Shown here: piece after piece, positions 6,202 through 9,256 of the stretch
How positions within the stretch are numbered: the first letter of the stretch is position 1
How the letters are laid out: the number at the start of each line of letters is the position of its first letter
Assembly: GCA_035635475.1 (NCBI GenBank)
Contig: DASQAZ010000031.1
Span: 1-9,256, forward strand
Direction of reading: 5' to 3'
Origin: VBOC01 sp035635475
Lineage (GTDB): Bacteria; Bacteroidota; Ignavibacteria; UBA10030; SZUA-254
DNA length: 9,256 nucleotides
Program-made: the position numbers and the translations under genes
Notes under the pieces: generated by a model
Seen by the model: only the letters and a program-made list of their open reading frames with translations
Databases searched by the model: none
Told to the model about the DNA's origin: nothing

Positions 6202-8298
6202 ATGGCGGGCAAGGAAATTAACACAAAGACAACCCCGGATGTAAGGTCACTCGAGCCGCTTTCGGATCATGGCATCTCTGTCCACACAAAAACTCTGACA
6301 CGATGGTACCAGCTCCTCCATCTCGGCAGGTTGGTGGATCTCAGGGCGGCCACGTACTTACGTCAGGCGAAGGGGTGGTCTTATCATTCCTCGTGCGCAG
6401 GGCACGAAGGGATTCAACTGATCCTGGGCCTCTCCTTCCGCCAGGGGAAAGATTTTCTCTTCCCTTACTATCGCGATATGATGACCTGCCTTGCGGCGGG
6501 TATTTCGGTTCAGGAGGTGATCGAAAACGGCCTCTCAAAAGCGAGCGACGTCGGATCGGGCGGGCGGCACATGAGCAATCACATTTCGAAACCCTCGATC
6601 CGCGTGCAGAACACATCATCGGCCACAGGCAGTCATGGGCTGCACGCCGTCGGCGTGGCGCGGGCGATCAAGAGCTATAACGGCGACGAGGTCGCCTTTG
6701 CGAGTTTTGGTGAATCGGCCGTTTCGGAAGGGTTTGTCTACGAAGCAATCAGCGGGGCCGCACGGGAAAATCTGCCGGTCATCTTTGTGATTCAAAACAA
6801 TCGGTACGGCATTTCCGTCCCGATCCAGGAACAGTCGGCAAATGAAATCGTCTCGGAAAATTTCATCGGATTTAAGAATATCAAGATCGTCAACTGCGAC
6901 GGGACCAATGTGTTCGATTGTTGGGGCGCGGTGCAGGCGGCGCTGGATTACGTGAAGTCCGGTGAAGGGCCTTCGATTATTCACGCCAGTTGCGTGCGTA
7001 TCAATTCCCACAGCAATTCCGACCGCCAGGAGCTCTATCGCCCTCCGGAAGAAATCGCCGAGGCGCAGCGGTTCGATCCCGTGCAGCGGTTGAGGCGGTA
7101 CCTTCTCACCGAGGGTGAGATCTCCGAGGCGGAAATCAAAATAATTGAGGATAAGAATAGCGAATTGGTCGAGTTGACTGCGGCGCGCGTCGAGGCTGAG
7201 GCTGATCCGGATCCCGCCACAGCGCTCCTGCACGTCATCCCGCCGGCGTATGACCGCGCCCAGGAAGACGATCCCCGGACCCAGCAGGCGCCGGATGCCC
7301 CGACATTCACACTTCGTGAGGCGATTACCGAAACGCTCAAGGAGGAGTTTCGACGCAATGAGCACACCTTCCTTTGGGGGCAGGACGTCGCGTCAAAGGA
7401 TAAAGGGGGTGTCTTTAATGTGACGAAAGGGCTCCAGGCTGAGTTCGGACATCGCCGGGTTTTCAACGCACCGATCGCCGAGGATTTCATCGTCGGAACA
7501 GCAAACGGCTTTTCCCGCTATCGAAAAGATATCTGGGTAGTGATCGAGGGAGCGCAATTTGCCGATTACCTGTGGCCCGCCATGGAGCAAGTGATCGAAT
7601 GCTCCCATGAGTATTACCGAACGAACGGACAATTTACACCCAATGTCGTGATGCGACTTGCCTCGGGAGGGTACATTGGCGGAGGGTTATATCACTCGCA
7701 GAGTCTTGATGCAACGTTTGCGACGATGCCGGGCCTTCGTATTGTCATGCCTTCATTCGCCGACGATGCGGTGGGCCTGATGCGCATGGGGATGCGCAGC
7801 CGCGGCTTCACAATCTATATCGAAAACAAATTTCTCTACAATCAGTTTTTCACGAAAACGCCCCGCCCAACCCCGAATCACATTGTGCCGTTCGGTAAGG
7901 CGCGAGTGCGCCGCGAGGGATCAGATCTGAGCATAATAGCGTGGGGAACTCCGGTTCACTATGCGCTGAGGGTCGCAAACAAGATGGCAGACGAACACGG
8001 CGTCAGCGTGGAAGTACTGGATCTGCGCTCGATAAACCCGCTCGATACGGAGGCAATTCTAACAACAGTCAGGAAGACGGGACGGCTCCTCGTGGCCCAC
8101 GAGCACCCACTCTTCGGAGGGTTCGGTGGCGAGGTGACCTCCCTGGTTACCGAGAACGCTTTTCAATACCTCGATGCGCCTCCCATGCGCGTTGCGTCGA
8201 AAAACTGCCCTGTCCCCTTCGCCCGAGTTCTGGAACACGCCGTTCTCGTTCAGGAGGATGATATTCTGCAGGCAGCCCTCAAGCTCGCGACGTTCTGA
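6202..8298 (+). CDS. Thiamine-diphosphate 2-oxoacid dehydrogenase E1, alpha and beta subunits fused (branched-chain type)
   Basis: One 698-residue chain joins both E1 subunits. It decarboxylates a 2-oxoacid on thiamine diphosphate and passes the acyl group to the lipoyl arm of E2. Alpha half (about 30-345): GHEG (67-70), YYRD (89-92), then the cofactor motif GES-X26-NN (170-172, NN at 199-200), followed by RYGIS. The usual GDG is thus GES, with Glu171 in place of the Mg-binding Asp. A Pro/Gln/Asp-rich linker covers about 345-367. Beta half (from about 368): LREAI, the thiamine-activating Glu427 in APIAEDF, HSQSLDATF-x-TMPGLRIVMP, and VEVLDLRSINPLD in the transketolase C-terminal domain. Fused E1 of this layout is common in Bacteroidota and usually annotated 2-oxoisovalerate dehydrogenase. 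Pyruvate or another oxoacid remains possible. No E2 or E3 gene is adjacent, and the gene appears to be transcribed alone. Confidence 0.93.
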   Translation: MAGKEINTKTTPDVRSLEPLSDHGISVHTKTLTRWYQLLHLGRLVDLRAATYLRQAKGWSYHSSCAGHEGIQLILGLSFRQGKDFLFPYYRDMMTCLAAGISVQEVIENGLSKASDVGSGGRHMSNHISKPSIRVQNTSSATGSHGLHAVGVARAIKSYNGDEVAFASFGESAVSEGFVYEAISGAARENLPVIFVIQNNRYGISVPIQEQSANEIVSENFIGFKNIKIVNCDGTNVFDCWGAVQAALDYVKSGEGPSIIHASCVRINSHSNSDRQELYRPPEEIAEAQRFDPVQRLRRYLLTEGEISEAEIKIIEDKNSELVELTAARVEAEADPDPATALLHVIPPAYDRAQEDDPRTQQAPDAPTFTLREAITETLKEEFRRNEHTFLWGQDVASKDKGGVFNVTKGLQAEFGHRRVFNAPIAEDFIVGTANGFSRYRKDIWVVIEGAQFADYLWPAMEQVIECSHEYYRTNGQFTPNVVMRLASGGYIGGGLYHSQSLDATFATMPGLRIVMPSFADDAVGLMRMGMRSRGFTIYIENKFLYNQFFTKTPRPTPNHIVPFGKARVRREGSDLSIIAWGTPVHYALRVANKMADEHGVSVEVLDLRSINPLDTEAILTTVRKTGRLLVAHEHPLFGGFGGEVTSLVTENAFQYLDAPPMRVASKNCPVPFARVLEHAVLVQEDDILQAALKLATF

Positions 8299-8386
8299 CT
8301 CACAAACGGGACGCTCGACTATACTGCTGCAATCCCCCGAAGGCCGCGTTCCGGTTATCGGATCCTACTGAATCTGCGACCTCAGT

Positions 8387-8416
8387 TTGAAATCACAATT
8401 TGTGATTTCAAGTTTT
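8387..8416. terminator. Perfect 12-bp inverted repeat between convergent genes (probable terminator)
   Basis: TTGAAATCACAA (8387-8398) and TTGTGATTTCAA (8400-8411) are exact reverse complements around the single base 8399. As RNA this gives a 10-bp stem with a 5-nt loop. On the plus strand GTTTT follows directly, fitting a terminator for E1 89 nt after its stop. On the minus strand no T-run of note follows, so terminating the SDR transcript by the same hairpin is less certain. The stem is AT-rich, unlike textbook terminators. A protein operator is the alternative, but the position 3' of both genes argues against it. The rest of 8299-8440 holds nothing I recognise. Confidence 0.5.
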
Positions 8417-8440
8417 GCAATGGTTCCTTTACGTTCCATT

Positions 8441-9247
8441 CTAAGGAAGTTGAAACTTCCTCTTCGCCCCGGCATTGTAGATTTTCGGAAAGAAGAAGTT
8501 TAGAATCGGTAGCAACCTCGCATCGTTTCCCACTCGGTAGGTGAATTTCGGATTTTTCGTTTGGATGATCTTGGAAACAAGCTCTGCAACAATTTCGGGA
8601 GGAGGGGCGTTTTCGGCGGATGCCGACAGCGCACTGAGGACCTTCGACCGAATTCCGTCGTAATCAGAGATCCTCTCTGCAGCCGACACAGAGGAGTGGC
8701 GAATATTTGTTTTGAAGAACCCCGGCTCTATCACGGTCACTCGTATATTGAATGGCTCGAGCTCATACCGGAGAGATTTCGAGTATCCCTCCAACGCGTG
8801 CTTTGAGGCGGTGTAAAAACCCTGGAACGGGATCCCCACCAAACCCGCGAGCGAACCGATGTTGATGATGTGACCGTTCCGTTGACGTCGCAATACGGGG
8901 AGGACCTCCTTGATGACGCGTACGCATCCCCAGAAATTGGTCTCGAACTGAAATTTTGCCTGCTCAAGCGTTGTTTCCTCAATGGCTCCGACAACCGCGA
9001 CCCCCGCATTGTTGATCACATCGTCTATCCTCTCGGTCCGGGAAAGCAACAATCGAACACAGTCCCGGACAGATTGGTCCGAGCTGACATCAAGTTGCAG
9101 CAGGTCGAAATTCACCCTCTCTTTGACCTTCGCAGGGGATCTGCTTGTCCCATAGACTGTATGTCCTTCGGACGCGAGTTTATTCGCGATCGACAAGCCG
9201 AAACCGGAAGATGCGCCTGTGATGAATACGACCTTTTTCTCTTTCAT
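8441..9247 (-). CDS. Classical short-chain dehydrogenase/reductase
   Basis: A 268-residue NAD(P)-dependent oxidoreductase with a complete classical SDR set. TGASSGFG (10-17) is the nucleotide-binding glycine loop, and NNAG is at 79-82. The catalytic tetrad is Asn104, Ser132 (in IGSLAG), Tyr145 and Lys149 (YTASK). EPGFFKT follows the active site. Arg36, just after the second strand (TSRSP), favours NADPH over NADH. The C-terminal tail is basic and aromatic (FFFPKIYNAGAKRKF), somewhat like 17-beta-HSD/retinol-dehydrogenase relatives, and might sit at a membrane. The substrate cannot be read from sequence. The ATG at 9247 gives a normal-length N-terminus. Only 9 nt upstream are visible, so its promoter and any operon partner lie outside. 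It converges on the E1 gene. Confidence 0.92.
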   Translation of the reverse strand: MKEKKVVFITGASSGFGLSIANKLASEGHTVYGTSRSPAKVKERVNFDLLQLDVSSDQSVRDCVRLLLSRTERIDDVINNAGVAVVGAIEETTLEQAKFQFETNFWGCVRVIKEVLPVLRRQRNGHIINIGSLAGLVGIPFQGFYTASKHALEGYSKSLRYELEPFNIRVTVIEPGFFKTNIRHSSVSAAERISDYDGIRSKVLSALSASAENAPPPEIVAELVSKIIQTKNPKFTYRVGNDARLLPILNFFFPKIYNAGAKRKFQLP

Positions 9248-9256
9248 AAACTTATC

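Noticed and set aside
6616..7365. Minus-strand frame of 249 codons inside the E1 gene
   Set aside because: It is a shadow of the E1 alpha region, with no domain, no ribosome site and a clear sense gene.

Overview
This 9.3 kb stretch looks like ordinary chromosome from a Gram-negative bacterium of the Bacteroidota/Ignavibacteriota (FCB) kind. Reasons: an outer-membrane barrel and a lipoprotein-type signal are present; the 2-oxoacid dehydrogenase E1 is one fused alpha-beta chain; and a glycosidase is fused to a serine beta-lactamase-family domain. Both fusions are common in that group. Base composition is moderately GC-rich. Some genes have a Shine-Dalgarno (three here do) and others do not. 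The lineage call is inference. I see no integrase, transposase, phage gene, CRISPR array, rRNA or intact tRNA.

Layout. Five genes run on the minus strand from about 6060 down to the left edge: a YmdB-type phosphodiesterase, folD, an outer-membrane beta-barrel protein, a BadF/NAGK-type sugar kinase, and a very long lipoprotein that leaves the window at base 1. ymdB and folD are 9 nt apart. folD and the barrel gene are separated by 59 nt of structured DNA. The barrel gene and the kinase are separated by about 150 nt holding a 16-bp tandem repeat. The kinase and the lipoprotein overlap by 14 nt. From a divergent intergenic region (6061-6201) the fused E1 gene runs rightwards. It converges on a minus-strand short-chain dehydrogenase (8441-9247), and a perfect 12-bp inverted repeat lies between their ends.

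How the genes work together. The clearest functional unit is the kinase plus the lipoprotein. The lipoprotein carries a NagZ-like family 3 beta-N-acetylglucosaminidase with an intact His-Asp dyad and nucleophile, then a GH3 C-terminal domain, then the start of a serine beta-lactamase-fold domain with SxxK. In Bacillus subtilis the corresponding activities are two adjacent genes, nagZ and amiE, which strip GlcNAc and then the peptide from cell-wall fragments. The overlapping kinase resembles N-acetylglucosamine/MurNAc kinases of the MurK/NAGK type. I therefore read the pair as a cell-wall sugar recovery cassette. folD supplies one-carbon folates, ymdB is a cyclic-nucleotide phosphodiesterase homologue, and E1 feeds acyl-CoA formation with E2/E3 partners encoded elsewhere. 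Nothing in the window is clearly a new defence or mobile system.
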